Assembly: GCA_016869645.1 (NCBI GenBank)
Contig: VGDO01000012.1
Span: 1-55,146 of the forward strand
Source: Alphaproteobacteria bacterium
GTDB taxonomy: Bacteria > Pseudomonadota > Alphaproteobacteria > SHVW01
Direction of reading: 5' to 3'
Length of the DNA: 55,146 nt
Positions 1 through 9,885 of this stretch are shown here, piece after piece. The stretch's first letter is position 1; every line of letters starts with the position of its first letter. The translations under genes and the position numbers were made by a program. The notes under the pieces are model-generated. The model had not been told where the DNA came from. It saw nothing but the letters and a program-made list of their open reading frames with translations, and did not search any database.

Positions 1-424
1 AGCGGAAAATCGTTGCCGAATCGCCTCGACGTCAATCATCCTCGCAAGATATGGTGTTCTCGTCGCTTTGAGAATCCCATATCTATCGATCGACCAATCC
101 CGATTCGTTTATTGTCTTACGGGCCCTTAGATCGAAAACGCATGGAAAATTGTGTCCAGTAGCCATACGCCAACCCCTTGAGATCAGATTCCTTTTCCAC
201 GTGGCGTGTCCAGAGCAGAAAACCGAAATTCGTGAATTCGAGAGTCGGTTCAGTAGCTTAGACAAATTTTGCCCGCAAACTTCGGTCTAGATTAGAGCTT
301 TATTTTAGGTAAATTGAATGCGGTGCCGCGCGACATTGGTCTGGTAATTTTTGCCTTCGTTGGGTACGGCACGCATATTATGATGCGCGGCGCAAATTTC
401 GGCGCTTTTGATCGGTCGGGACGA
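1..424. other. non-coding left edge upstream of the DUF3576 gene
   Basis: No recognisable gene. Base composition is visibly more AT-rich than the rest of the window, as expected for an intergenic or leader region. A 60-codon frame on the minus strand has no family I recognise and no convincing ribosome binding site. The promoter of the DUF3576-leuS-lptE-holA run probably lies here, but I could not find a well-spaced -35/-10 pair. Confidence 0.5.
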
Positions 425-973
425 ATGGAATTTCCGGGCAAATCGGCATTGCGCGCACTTGCGGCCCTGGCAGTCATGGTCTTGGCGATCGGCTGCGATT
501 TTCAGGATGTTCGCTATGATACTCCGGAGCGCGGAAAGCGCGGCCCGACCCGCGACCGGCAGGCCGATTCGCTTTTCGGCAGCGATGGTTTGAACTTGTT
601 CGGCTTGGGCAAGAAGAGCCCGGATGAAGAGGGCGGCGCCGTCGGCAGCGCGATCAGCGTCAACAGCTTTCTGTGGCGCGCCTCGCTCGACACGATCCAG
701 TTCATGCCGCTCGTTTCGGCTGATCCGTTCGGTGGCGTGATCATCACCGATTGGTACTCGCCGCCGGAAAGTCCGTCCGAGCGCTTCAAGGTCAACGTCT
801 ATATTCTTGACCGCCGACTGATCGCCGATGGCGTGCGCGCCGCCGTGTTCAAGCAGCGTCAGGACTCGAACGGATGGGTCGATGTGGCGCCCGACGGACG
901 CACTGGGACCGAGCTCGAGAACGCCATCCTGACCCGCGCCCGCCAGCTTCGCATCGCCAGCGCCCGCAGCTAA
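425..973 (+). CDS. DUF3576 domain-containing putative lipoprotein
   Basis: Small exported protein of unknown function, 182 residues from the ATG at 425. The frame is open from 314, but the first 37 codons look like leader and the 425 start puts a signal peptide at the N terminus. Residues 8-23 are hydrophobic and run into LAIGC, a plausible though imperfect lipobox. The body (SINSFLWR-like and [10 protein letters not shown] motifs) matches the DUF3576 family, which in alphaproteobacteria usually sits directly upstream of leuS, as here. From family knowledge it is an envelope protein. No catalytic motif is visible. The neighbours leuS and lptE follow on the same strand with a 122-base gap. Confidence 0.8.
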   Translation: MEFPGKSALRALAALAVMVLAIGCDFQDVRYDTPERGKRGPTRDRQADSLFGSDGLNLFGLGKKSPDEEGGAVGSAISVNSFLWRASLDTIQFMPLVSADPFGGVIITDWYSPPESPSERFKVNVYILDRRLIADGVRAAVFKQRQDSNGWVDVAPDGRTGTELENAILTRARQLRIASARS

Positions 974-1095
974 CGCGCCCGCGGCACATCCGGATTTCTA
1001 ACGCTACAGACTTGCCGGCCGCGGCCGCTGTCGCCACAATCGCGCGCCGATCGCGGGCAGCGGTGTCGCCCGCGGAGGAAACATCGGGCGGGAGC

Positions 1096-3693
1096 ATGAC
1101 CGTTTCGCGGTACCATTTTCAGGAAGCCGAGGCCAAGTGGCAGCGCGCCTGGGACGCGCGGCAGTGTTTCCGCGTCGAGGCCGACCCAAACAAGCCGAAA
1201 TACTACGTGCTCGAGATGTTTCCCTATCCGTCGGGCCGCATCCATATGGGCCACGTGCGCAACTACACGCTGGGCGACGTCGTGGCGCGCTAAAAGCGCG
1301 CGCGCGGTTTCAACGTTCTGCATCCGATGGGATGGGATGCTTTCGGCCTGCCGGCCGAGAACGCCGCGCGCGATCAAGGCATTCATCCCGCCAAGTGGAC
1401 CTATGACAACATCGCGACGATGCGGCGCGAACTGCAGAGCATGGGGCTGTCGCTCGACTGGTCGCGCGAGATCGCGACGTGTCACCCCGGCTACTACCGG
1501 CAGCAGCAGAAACTGTTTCTCGATTTTCTCGAGGCCGGGCTGGCCTACCGCAAGGAATCCTACGTCAACTGGGATCCGGTCGACCACACGGTGCTCGCCA
1601 ACGAGCAGGTGATCGACGGGAAGGGCTGGCGCTCCGGCGCACCGGTCGAGAAGCGGCTATTGGCGCAATGGAATCTGCGCATCACCGAATACAGCGACGA
1701 GCTGCTCGATGCGCTCAAAGGGCTCGAGCGCTGGCCGGACAAGGTCCGGCTCATGCAAGAGAACTGGATCGGCAAGTCGGAAGGCGCGCGCGTGCAGTTC
1801 GGCATCGCCGGTCGGCGCGACAAGCTGGAGATCTTCACGACCCGGCAGGACACCCTGTTCGGCGCGTCGTTCTGCGCCATCGCGGCCAATCATCCGCTGG
1901 CGCAGGAGCTGGCGAAATCGGATCCAAAGCTCGCCGCCTTCGTCGCAGAATGCAACCGGATGGGCACGAGCGAGGCCGCGCTCGAAACCGCCGAGAAGCT
2001 CGGCTACGACACGGGCCTCAGGGCGCTGCACCCGCTCGCCGCCGACGGTGCGCCGACCAACCTGCCCGTCTATGTCGCCAACTTCGTGCTGATGGAATAT
2101 GGCACCGGCGCGATCTTCGGCTGTCCCGGACATGATCAGCGCGACCTCGACTTCGCGCGCAAATACGCTCTACCGGTGACGCCGGTCGTCCTGCCGCCAG
2201 AAGCCGAGGCCGACAGTTTCACGATCGGCAAGGAAGCCTATGTCGAGAAGTCGGGCACGATGATCAATTCCGGCTTGCTCAACGGGCTCAGCGTCGCGGA
2301 TGCGTTGCGGCGCGCCGTGCAGCGCCTGGTCGAGCTCGGTGTCGGCCAAGGCACGATCAATTTTCGGCTGCGCGATTGGGGCATGTCGCGCCAGCGCTAC
2401 TGGGGCTGCCCGATCCCGGTGGTGCATTGCGAGGCATGCGGCATCGTCCCGGTACCGGAAGGCGATCTGCCCGTGCTGCTGCCGGACGACGTGACATTCG
2501 ATCGGCCGGGAAATCCACTCGACCATCATCCGACATGGAAGCATGTTGCATGCCCGTCCTGCGGCAAGGGCGCACGCCGCGAGACCGACACTTGCGACAC
2601 CTTCGTCGACTCTGCATGGTATTTCGCGCGCTTCTGCTCGCCGCGCGACGAGCAACCGGTCGACCGCGCGACGGTCGACTACTGGCTGCCGGTCGATCAG
2701 TACATCGGCGGGGTCGAGCATGCGATCCTGCATCTGCTCTACTCGCGCTTTTTCGTGCGCGCCATGAAGGCAAGCGGTCATCTCAAGATCGACGAACCGT
2801 TCGCGGGCCTGTTCACCCAGGGCATGGTCTGCCATGAATCCTATCGCTCGGCGGACGGCAAATGGCTATACCCGGAGGAGATCAAGAAGCTGCCGGATGG
2901 CAGCGCCGTCCATGTCGGGACGGGCGAGCCGGTGACGGTCGGTCGCCGCGAGGTCATGAGCAAATCGAAGAAGAACGTGGTGGCGCCGAGCACCATCATC
3001 GAGACCTACGGCGCCGACACCGCGCGGCTGTTCATGCTGTCGGACAGTCCGCCCGAGCGCGACCTCGATTGGTCCGAGGCGGGCATCGACGGCGCATGGC
3101 GCTACGTCAACCGGCTGTGGCGCACGCTTGGCGAACGCCTCGAACTCATGGTAACGCTGGGCGCCGCGCAGCCGAACGCAATCGACGGCGCCGCGGCCGA
3201 GGTCCATCGCACGGTTCACAAGTCGATCGCGGCCGTCACGGAGGATCTCGAACAGTTTCGCTTCAACCGCGCCGTCGCGCGCGTGCGCGAGTTGTCGAAT
3301 GCGCTCGATGATCTCGTCGACCAGCCGGCGTCCGCCGACGGCGCGGGGCGCGCCTGGGTGCTGCGTTTCGGCTATGAGACTCTGGTCAAGCTGTTGGGGC
3401 CGATGATGCCGCATCTGGGGGAGGAGCTTTGGCATCAGCTCGGACACCGGCGGCTGCTGGTCGACGAGCCGTGGCCATCGGCCGATCCGCGCCTGGTCCA
3501 GGACGACACGGTGACGATGGCGGTTCAGGTGGCCGGTAAGCTGCGCGGCACGATCGACATGCCGCGCGACGCACCGCGCGATAGCGTCGAGCCGGCAGCT
3601 CTGGCGCTGCCCGCGGTTGCCAAGTTGCTGCAGGGAAAAGCGCCGCGTAAGGTGATCGTGGTGCCGAACCGCATCGTCAACGTGGTCCCCTGA
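1096..3693 (+). pseudogene. leuS: leucyl-tRNA synthetase, full length but interrupted by an in-frame TAA at codon 66
   Basis: Cytoplasmic class I synthetase that charges tRNA-Leu. From the ATG at 1096 the frame would give 865 residues, normal for the family. HIGH-class motif HMGH is at residues 50-53, the editing-domain TTRQDT motif is present, and the KMSKS-class motif VMSKS is at 620-624; the anticodon-binding and C-terminal domains follow. Codon 66 (1291-1293) is TAA where the family has Tyr in [12 protein letters not shown]; reading resumes immediately in the same frame, so this is a one-base substitution, not an indel. Restarting at the ATG at 1327 would lose HMGH, so neither piece should be active alone. 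Since leuS is essential, a base-call error, a second leuS copy, or readthrough must be considered. The next gene lptE starts 25 bases downstream. Confidence 0.9.
1291..1293 (+). other. premature TAA codon inside leuS
   Basis: The context reads cgtggcgcgcTAAaagcgcg. Changing the third base to T or C restores the family-conserved Tyr. Flanking protein sequence on both sides is in the same frame and well conserved. Confidence 0.9.
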
Positions 3694-3718
3694 ACCCGAG
3701 CGCCCGAGGCTTGCCGGC

Positions 3719-4219
3719 ATGCGCGCGACAATCGCAGCAATGCTCGTTCTGATGGCGGCGTCTGCCTGCGGTTTCGAACCGCTCTACGCGACGCGTGGCG
3801 GGCGGTCGGCGGCCGACGGTCTCTCCGAGATCAAGGTCAACGTCATCAGCGACCGGCTCGGTCAGCAGCTGCGCAACGAGCTGCTCGACCGGTTGAATCC
3901 CTATGGCGCGGCGGCCCGTCCGCGTTACGCGCTCGACGTCAGTCTGCGCGAGACGCGCACCGAGCTCGATCTCAGACGCGACGCGACCTCCACCTTCAGC
4001 AAGTTCGAGATTGCAGCGGATTTCGCGCTGACCGACCTGCAATCGGGCCAGGTCGTGCTGCGCGGCAACAGCCGGTCGACCACGAGCATCACCTTGCTGC
4101 GCCAGACCTTCGCCAATCTGAGCGCGGCCGAAGATGCCCGCCAGCGCGGCGTGCGCGAGATCAGCGAAGACATGCGTGTCCGGCTTGCCGATTTCATGGC
4201 CCGCCGGTCGGCCGGTTGA
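3719..4219 (+). CDS. lptE: LPS assembly lipoprotein LptE
   Basis: Outer-membrane lipoprotein that plugs LptD and helps insert lipopolysaccharide into the outer leaflet. It has 166 residues. The N terminus is a lipoprotein signal peptide ending ASACGFEPLY; the CGFxPLY sequence right after the lipidated Cys17 is the family hallmark. The rest is the short alpha/beta LptE fold with no catalytic residues. It lies 25 bases after leuS and 36 bases before holA, the usual proteobacterial arrangement, so the three are probably cotranscribed. Confidence 0.92.
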   Translation: MRATIAAMLVLMAASACGFEPLYATRGGRSAADGLSEIKVNVISDRLGQQLRNELLDRLNPYGAAARPRYALDVSLRETRTELDLRRDATSTFSKFEIAADFALTDLQSGQVVLRGNSRSTTSITLLRQTFANLSAAEDARQRGVREISEDMRVRLADFMARRSAG

Positions 4220-4255
4220 CATTCCGGTCGCGCCGGAGTCGGCCGGGCTGCGGCC

Positions 4256-5308
4256 ATGAAGGTCGCCACCAACCGCGCCGAGGCCTTCGCCGGACGGCCG
4301 GATCCCGCTGCCCGCGCAATCCTCGTCTACGGGCCGGACGCGGGCATGGTGCGGGAACGCGCCGAGCGCCTGGCGCGCAGCGTCACCGACGATATCAGCG
4401 ATCCGTTTCGCGTGGCCGAGCTGAGCGGCGCCGCGCTCAAGGATAAACCGGCCCGGCTCGCCGACGAGGCGGCAGCCATGTCATTGACCGGCGGCCGCCG
4501 CGTGGTGCGCGTCCGCGATGCAACCGATGGACTGGCCGAACTGTTCGGCCGATTTCTCGAGCATCCGCTCGGCGACGCGCTGATCGTCGTCGAGGCCGCA
4601 GCGCTGGAGGCGCGATCGAGCCTGCGCAAGGTTTTCGAGTCGGCCGACAACGCGGCCGCTCTTGCCTGTTACGTCGAATCCGGCGCCGAGCTCAAGCGCT
4701 TCGTCGTCGACGCGCTGCGCGAGCTGGGACGGGCTGCAACGGACGATGCGCTCGAGTTTCTCGTCAGCCACCTCGGCAGCGATCGCCTTGTCACGCGCCG
4801 CGAGCTGGACAAGCTCATCCTTTATGTCGGCGCGGATACCAGGCAGGTCACGCTCGACCACGTCATGGCCTGCATCGGCGACATCGCTGCTCTGGCGATG
4901 GACGACATGGCGTTTGCCGCATTCGACGGCAACCACGAAAATCTCATCCGAGCGCTCGGCCGTGCCGGCGCCGAGGGCATCAGTCCGGTGGCCTTGTTGC
5001 GGGCCGCGCAGCGACACGCGCAGCGGCTCCATCTCGCCGCTGGTCTCGTCGCCGGTGGCGCCACGCCCGACATCGCCATGAAGTCTCTCAGGCCGCCGGT
5101 TTTCTTCAGGCTTCTCGGCCAGTTTCGCAAGCAGCTGCAGCTCTGGTCGCCAAGTCAGCTCGCAGCGCAGATGGAACGGCTGGTCGAGGCCGAGCTGCGG
5201 TGCAAATCGACCGGCCTGCCGGCCGATGCAGTGTGCGGTCAGGCTTTGGCCGAGATCGCGTTGACGGCGCGCGCGCTGGCGCGCCGCAGCGGTGCGCGGC
5301 GCGCTTAG
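4256..5308 (+). CDS. holA: DNA polymerase III subunit delta
   Basis: Clamp-loader subunit that opens the beta sliding clamp during replication. 350 residues, normal for HolA. The N-terminal region carries the family-typical LVYGPDAGMVRERAERLAR around residues 23-41; the Leu/Ala-rich C-terminal collar domain (LRAAQRHAQRLH region) follows. It is an AAA+ relative without a functional P-loop, as expected for delta. It is the last gene of the rightward leuS-lptE-holA run and converges on parB, with 107 bases between the stop codons. Confidence 0.93.
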   Translation: MKVATNRAEAFAGRPDPAARAILVYGPDAGMVRERAERLARSVTDDISDPFRVAELSGAALKDKPARLADEAAAMSLTGGRRVVRVRDATDGLAELFGRFLEHPLGDALIVVEAAALEARSSLRKVFESADNAAALACYVESGAELKRFVVDALRELGRAATDDALEFLVSHLGSDRLVTRRELDKLILYVGADTRQVTLDHVMACIGDIAALAMDDMAFAAFDGNHENLIRALGRAGAEGISPVALLRAAQRHAQRLHLAAGLVAGGATPDIAMKSLRPPVFFRLLGQFRKQLQLWSPSQLAAQMERLVEAELRCKSTGLPADAVCGQALAEIALTARALARRSGARRA

Positions 5309-5415
5309 ATGGCAGTCGGTTCATGCGCGGCGTCGAGGAGGGTTGACCTCACCAGGGTCCGTCGAATGGCCGCCTCGATTCGCCGCAAGACGACAGCGGC
5401 GAATGTCTTTGAGAA

Positions 5416-6378
5416 TCAGTGTGCGCCGCCGCTCAGTCGGTTGAGCACGCCGTCGAGCTGTTCGAGCGTTTGGTAATGGATGGTCAGGGTGCCGCCCTTG
5501 CCGTCGAATTCGATCGACACGGTCAAGCCCAACAAGTTGGACAGGCTATGCTCAAGCGCCAGCGTGTCGGGATGCTTGGCGCGCGGGGTCGCCGAAGCGT
5601 CGGCTGCCGCGACCACAGCGACGATCGCCTCCGGCAATTCGGGATCCGGCGCAGCGGTTGCCCCGGCGCTGCGCGTTCGCGCCGTCCTGGGCGGCTTGGC
5701 TTCCCGCGCCAGACGCTCGGTGGAGCGCACGCTGAGACTTCGCGCCACGACGCGGTCAGCCAAGGCGACCGGATCGGGCGCGTTGAGCAAGGCGCGCGCA
5801 TGGCCAGCGCTGAGTTGGCGCGACTGCAGCAGGGCCTTGACCGCGTCCGGCAGATTGAGAAGTCGCAACATGTTCGCGACATGACTGCGGCTCTTGCCGA
5901 CGGCCTGCGCCAGATCTTCCTGCGTGTGCTGGAACTCGGCCATCAGGCGGCCGTAGCCTTCGGCTTCTTCAAGGGGCGTCAGATCCTGGCGCTGGACATT
6001 CTCGATCAGCGCGAGCTCGAGAGCATCGCGATCATCGACCTCGCGCACGACGATCGGCACTTCGTGCAGCTGCGCCAGCTGCGCGGCGCGCCAGCGGCGC
6101 TCGCCCGCGATGATCTCATAGGCGTTCGGCTGGTCGCGCCGATGGCGCACCAGGATCGGCTGAATGATCCCCTTCTCGCGAATCGACTCGACGAGCGCGG
6201 CCATTGCCTCCTCGTCGAACAGCCGGCGCGGCTGAAGTCGGCTCGGCTGGAGCTGCTCGATGGGCACCAGCCTCGAGCCGCGCGCGCGTTCCTGCTGACC
6301 TGGCTCGTCGCCGGCGCCATCGCCGAGCAGCGCCGAGAGGCCGCGGCCCAATCGTCGCTTGCCGCCTTCCTCGGTCAT
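5416..6378 (-). CDS. parB: chromosome-partitioning protein ParB
   Basis: CTP-dependent DNA clamp that loads at parS and spreads to organise the origin region for segregation. I chose the ATG at 6378 (320 residues), which has GGAG eight bases upstream and gives the family-typical N terminus KRRLGRGLSALLGD; the frame extends 33 codons further but that part is not ParB-like. The CTP-binding GERRWRA motif and ENVQRQDLTPLEEAEGY are clear, followed by the helix-turn-helix (VGKSRSHVANMLRLL) that reads parS. The C terminus is the dimerisation domain. It lies downstream of parA with a 95-base gap; two parS sites are 1.5 and 3.5 kb away. Confidence 0.96.
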   Translation of the reverse strand: MTEEGGKRRLGRGLSALLGDGAGDEPGQQERARGSRLVPIEQLQPSRLQPRRLFDEEAMAALVESIREKGIIQPILVRHRRDQPNAYEIIAGERRWRAAQLAQLHEVPIVVREVDDRDALELALIENVQRQDLTPLEEAEGYGRLMAEFQHTQEDLAQAVGKSRSHVANMLRLLNLPDAVKALLQSRQLSAGHARALLNAPDPVALADRVVARSLSVRSTERLAREAKPPRTARTRSAGATAAPDPELPEAIVAVVAAADASATPRAKHPDTLALEHSLSNLLGLTVSIEFDGKGGTLTIHYQTLEQLDGVLNRLSGGAH

Positions 6379-6473
6379 CGCGAACGCTCCGGACTCGACG
6401 CCAAGGTCGTCATCGCCGCTCCCTGCCGGTTGCTCGCCGCTTATATCGGCCACGCGCCATCGCACGGCACCGG

Positions 6474-7289
6474 TCATGCCGCCAGCCTGCCTTCGCGCCG
6501 GAGCACTTCGCCGGCCAGATGGATGTAGGCCTGTGCGCCGGTGCAGCGCATGTCATAGACGATGACGGGCTTGCCGTGGGACGGCGCCTCGGAGACACGC
6601 ACGTTGCGCGGAATGACGGTGTTGTAGACCTTGTCGCCGAAATGATCGCGGACATCGGCCGCGACCTGGTCGCAGAGATTGTTGCGCTTGTCGTACATGG
6701 TCAGCACGACGCCCTGAATATTCAGGGCCGGATTGAGGTGCCGCTGAACGCGCTCGATCGTTCGCAGCAGCTGGCTCAGACCCTCCAGCGCATAGAACTC
6801 GCATTGCAACGGCACGAGCACGGCGTCGGCCGCCACCAATGCATTCAGCGTCAGAAGACCGAGCGAGGGCGGGCAATCGATCAGCACGTAGTCATAGCGG
6901 TCGGGCAGATCCTCAAGGGCCACGCGCAAGCGAAACTCGCGCCGCTCCATCATGACCATTTCGATCTCGGCCCCGGTCAGATCGACAGACGAGGGAACGA
7001 TCGACAGACGCGGGATCTCAGTTTCGATCGCAGCGCTGGCAATCGGCACGCGATCAATGAGCACGGCATAGGCGTCGACCGCACGCGCGTTGCGCGGAAT
7101 ACCGAGGCCGGTGCTGGCATTCCCTTGGGGATCGAGGTCGACGATCAGGACGCGCTTGTCACAGGCCGCCAGCGCCGTCGCCAGATTGATGGTGGTCGTC
7201 GTCTTGCCGACGCCACCCTTCTGATTCACTACCGAGAGAATGCGCGGCCTATTGGTAGTGGCGTTTCTAGTCGGGATGCTGATCTCCAC
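6474..7289 (-). CDS. parA: chromosome-partitioning ATPase ParA
   Basis: Deviant Walker ATPase that binds nucleoid DNA and moves ParB-parS complexes. The likely start is the GTG at 7289 (271 residues): it has a perfect GGAGG at 7299-7303, nine bases away. The frame opens further upstream but those codons lie within rsmG. The deviant Walker A motif KGGVGKT is at residues 24-30, and DLDPQGNAST and DYVLIDCPPSLG (Walker B region) follow. The start overlaps the end of rsmG by 23 bases, so translation is probably coupled. It forms the parAB unit with parB. Confidence 0.96.
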   Translation of the reverse strand: MEISIPTRNATTNRPRILSVVNQKGGVGKTTTTINLATALAACDKRVLIVDLDPQGNASTGLGIPRNARAVDAYAVLIDRVPIASAAIETEIPRLSIVPSSVDLTGAEIEMVMMERREFRLRVALEDLPDRYDYVLIDCPPSLGLLTLNALVAADAVLVPLQCEFYALEGLSQLLRTIERVQRHLNPALNIQGVVLTMYDKRNNLCDQVAADVRDHFGDKVYNTVIPRNVRVSEAPSHGKPVIVYDMRCTGAQAYIHLAGEVLRREGRLAA

Positions 7290-7929
7290 GGTGCAGGTCC
7301 TCCAGGATGAGGATGACACCCTCGGCACCAGCGCTACTGGCGATCCGGGTCACGCGCATCTTCCAGAGTTTCTTTGCCTCCGTCAACTCCCGTTCAACCT
7401 CCCGTCCCTTCAGGAAAAGGCAGCGAAACGTCCGCTGGTCAGACCGGCCGAGGTAGGGCTGTGTATAACCCAGAAGCACCTTTAATGACGCGGTCGCACG
7501 GGCCGTCACTACATCGACTGGGAAGGGCTCCATAGCCTCGATTCGGCCGTGGTGAAGGACTACTTGCGCCGCTGTGATCCGCGCCGCCTCCCGCAGAAAC
7601 GCAATTTTGCGTGTGTCTGATTCGATCAGATGGACCTCGAGTCGGGTCAGGATGGCCAGCACCAATCCAGGAAAGCCTGCGCCAGAGCCGAAATCGACGA
7701 GGCGCGTCGCTCCAACCGGGATGACGGACTGAAGCTGCGCCGAGTCGAGAAAATGTCGCCGCCAGGGATCGTCAAGTGTGCTGGACCCCACCAGGTTGAT
7801 CCGCGGCTGCCACTTCTGGAGCAGGTCCTCATAGGCCTGCAGCCTGTCCAGTGTTTCACGTGAAACACCTGTGGCGGCCTGAAAGCCCGCGCGACCGAGG
7901 GGATGCAAGATATTAGTATTATTTTTCAA
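7267..7929 (-). CDS. rsmG: 16S rRNA (guanine(527)-N(7))-methyltransferase RsmG (GidB)
   Basis: Methylates G527 of 16S rRNA with S-adenosylmethionine. 220 residues. The SAM-binding DFGSGAGFPG motif lies near residues 79-88 in a Rossmann-fold methyltransferase. The N-terminal segment GVSRETLDRL is encoded by a parS site, so this stretch serves both protein and DNA-binding functions. It sits between mnmG (four bases upstream) and parA (23-base overlap) in the conserved mnmG-rsmG-parA-parB order. The immediate upstream sequence is unusually AT-rich, and the short gap suggests translational coupling with mnmG. Confidence 0.95.
   Translation of the reverse strand: MKNNTNILHPLGRAGFQAATGVSRETLDRLQAYEDLLQKWQPRINLVGSSTLDDPWRRHFLDSAQLQSVIPVGATRLVDFGSGAGFPGLVLAILTRLEVHLIESDTRKIAFLREAARITAAQVVLHHGRIEAMEPFPVDVVTARATASLKVLLGYTQPYLGRSDQRTFRCLFLKGREVERELTEAKKLWKMRVTRIASSAGAEGVILILEDLHRGDQHPD
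7852..7867. promoter_or_regulatory. parS centromere site inside rsmG
   Basis: TGTTTCACGTGAAACA, a 16-base perfect palindrome identical to the universal bacterial parS consensus. It lies in the N-terminal coding region of rsmG and 1.5 kb from parB. Confidence 0.95.
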
Positions 7930-7933
7930 ATAT

Positions 7934-9811
7934 TTATGATGCCTGCCGTCTTCGCCCGTCGCGCTTGACGTGGCGCAGCAGGGCGATCAGAGCGGCCGGC
8001 GTGATGCCGGGTATCCGGCCCGCGGCACCAAGTGTCGCGGGCTGTACCGCCTTGAGCTTGGCTTTAATCTCGGCCGACAAGCTGCCAACGGCCTCGTAGT
8101 CGAGGCCGTCGGGGAGGGCCAATGCTTCGTCACGGCGAAAGCTTCTGATGTCCGCGTCCTGGCGTTCCAGGTATCCGGCGTAACGTGCGTCAGCCTCAAG
8201 CTGGCTGGCAATCCCCGGCGCAATGCCCGCCAAGTCTGGCCATATGGAACTCAACTTCTCGAGGTTCGCGTCCGGATAGGCCAAAAGATCCGACGCACGC
8301 CGGGCAATGCCGTCCTGGTTGACCCGGATGCCGAGCCGGACGATGTCGTCGCGCGTTGCGACGATCGCGGCAAGCTTCGCGCGTGCGTTGGCTAACTCGT
8401 TCATCTTGCCTGCAAATTTGGCTGCCCGCGCGCGCCCTACGCAGCCAATGTCCAGACCGCGGTGTGTCAGCCGCTGGTCGGCATTGTCGGCGCGGAGGCT
8501 TAACCTGTACTCTGCCCGCGACGTGAACATGCGGTAGGGTTCATTTGTCCCGCGGGTGATCAGATCGTCGATCATGACCCCGATATAGGCTTCCGACCGA
8601 TCAAGGGTGAAGGACGTCGCACCGGCGGCCGAGAGCGCCGCGTTGAGTCCGGCCAACAAACCCTGGGCTGCCGCTTCTTCATAGCCGGTCGTACCATTGA
8701 TCTGGCCCGCCAGGTAAAGCCCGGGAATCCGTTTTGTTTGCAGGGTAGCGCCGAGCTCCCGGGGATCGACGAAATCGTACTCGATGGCATAGCCGGGGCG
8801 AATCATCTGCGCGCGCTCCAAGCCCGGTATTGTGGCCAGGAGCGCCTGCTGGACTTCGCGCGGCAGGGAGGTCGAAATGCCGTTCGGGTAGATCGTCGGA
8901 TCGTCGAGTCCCTCGGGCTCCAGGAAAATCTGGTGCCGATCGCGATCACGGAATCGCACCACCTTGTCCTCGATCGAGGGGCAATAGCGCGGGCCGACGC
9001 TGCTGATCTGGCCGGAATACATGGGTGCACGATGCAGGTTGGCATGGATCAGCGCGTGGGTCGCGGCCGTCGTCCCCGTCACGCCGCATGTGATCTGGGG
9101 TTGGCTAATGCGCTCAGTCATATAGGAAAACGGCTCGGGCGGGTCGTTGCCAGGCTGCTGGTCCAGCCCGGCCCAGTCAATTGTCCGACCATCGAGCCGG
9201 GGAGGCGTGCCGGTCTTCAGCCGGCCAAGCTTCAAACCGAGCCGCGCCAAGGTGTCGGCAAGACCGAGAGCAGGCGCTTCACCGACGCGCCCTGCCGGCG
9301 TCGTCTCTTCGCCCATGTGAATCAGGCCGCGCAGAAAGGTTCCCGTGGTCAGGACTACAGCGCCGGCGCCAACGACGTCTCCGGCTGCCGTGACAATGCC
9401 GCCAACGCGACCATCGGCCTCGATTCGCAGATCCTCAACGGCGATTGCGCGAATCGACAAGTTTGGTTGCGCCGCCAGCAAATCCTGCATCGCTTGCCGA
9501 TAGAGTTTGCGATCGGCCTGCGCACGGGGGCCACGCACGGCTGGCCCCTTGCTGCGGTTCAACACCCGAAACTGGATTCCGGCGAGATCGGCGGCACGCC
9601 CGATGACGCCGTCGAGCGCATCGATCTCGCGAACAAGATGGCCTTTTCCTAAGCCGCCGAATGCCGGATTGCACGACATTTCACCGATCGTTTCAATGCG
9701 GTGGGTGGCGAGTAGCGTCCGGGCACCAAGCCGAGCGGCGGCGGCGGCCGCCTCGCAGCCAGCATGACCGCCACCAACAACGACTACGTCGAACCGGTTT
9801 GACTTCGTCAT
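7934..9811 (-). CDS. mnmG: tRNA uridine-5-carboxymethylaminomethyl(34) synthesis enzyme MnmG (GidA)
   Basis: FAD-dependent half of the MnmE-MnmG complex that builds the cmnm5 group on wobble uridine of several tRNAs. The ATG at 9811 gives 625 residues, beginning [20 protein letters not shown]; the frame runs 16 codons further upstream but that part is not conserved. The dinucleotide-binding [10 protein letters not shown] motif is at the N terminus. [23 protein letters not shown] and the C-terminal [10 protein letters not shown] region are characteristic. It lies 74 bases downstream of mnmE, with a parS site in that gap, and ends four bases before rsmG. Confidence 0.96.
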   Translation of the reverse strand: MTKSNRFDVVVVGGGHAGCEAAAAAARLGARTLLATHRIETIGEMSCNPAFGGLGKGHLVREIDALDGVIGRAADLAGIQFRVLNRSKGPAVRGPRAQADRKLYRQAMQDLLAAQPNLSIRAIAVEDLRIEADGRVGGIVTAAGDVVGAGAVVLTTGTFLRGLIHMGEETTPAGRVGEAPALGLADTLARLGLKLGRLKTGTPPRLDGRTIDWAGLDQQPGNDPPEPFSYMTERISQPQITCGVTGTTAATHALIHANLHRAPMYSGQISSVGPRYCPSIEDKVVRFRDRDRHQIFLEPEGLDDPTIYPNGISTSLPREVQQALLATIPGLERAQMIRPGYAIEYDFVDPRELGATLQTKRIPGLYLAGQINGTTGYEEAAAQGLLAGLNAALSAAGATSFTLDRSEAYIGVMIDDLITRGTNEPYRMFTSRAEYRLSLRADNADQRLTHRGLDIGCVGRARAAKFAGKMNELANARAKLAAIVATRDDIVRLGIRVNQDGIARRASDLLAYPDANLEKLSSIWPDLAGIAPGIASQLEADARYAGYLERQDADIRSFRRDEALALPDGLDYEAVGSLSAEIKAKLKAVQPATLGAAGRIPGITPAALIALLRHVKRDGRRRQAS

Positions 9812-9864
9812 GGCCCGCACTCTAGTCGCGAAACCCCGTCGATCAAGGGCAATCGGCACGCACC

Positions 9865-9880
9865 CGTTTCACGTGAAACA
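9865..9880. promoter_or_regulatory. second parS site, between mnmE and mnmG
   Basis: CGTTTCACGTGAAACA matches the parS consensus at 15 of 16 bases (first base C instead of T). It occupies the short mnmE-mnmG gap, about 2 kb from the first parS. Confidence 0.9.
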
Positions 9881-9885
9881 ATCGC

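Noticed and set aside
83..265. 60-codon minus-strand frame in the left-edge gap
   Set aside because: No homology recognised and no ribosome binding site; too short to support.
1327..3693. Shortened leuS starting at the ATG at 1327 as a functional gene
   Set aside because: It would lack the HMGH catalytic motif, so it cannot be a working synthetase alone.
5419..6528. 369-codon open frame antisense to parB
   Set aside because: parB has conserved motifs and a good start; the antisense frame has none.
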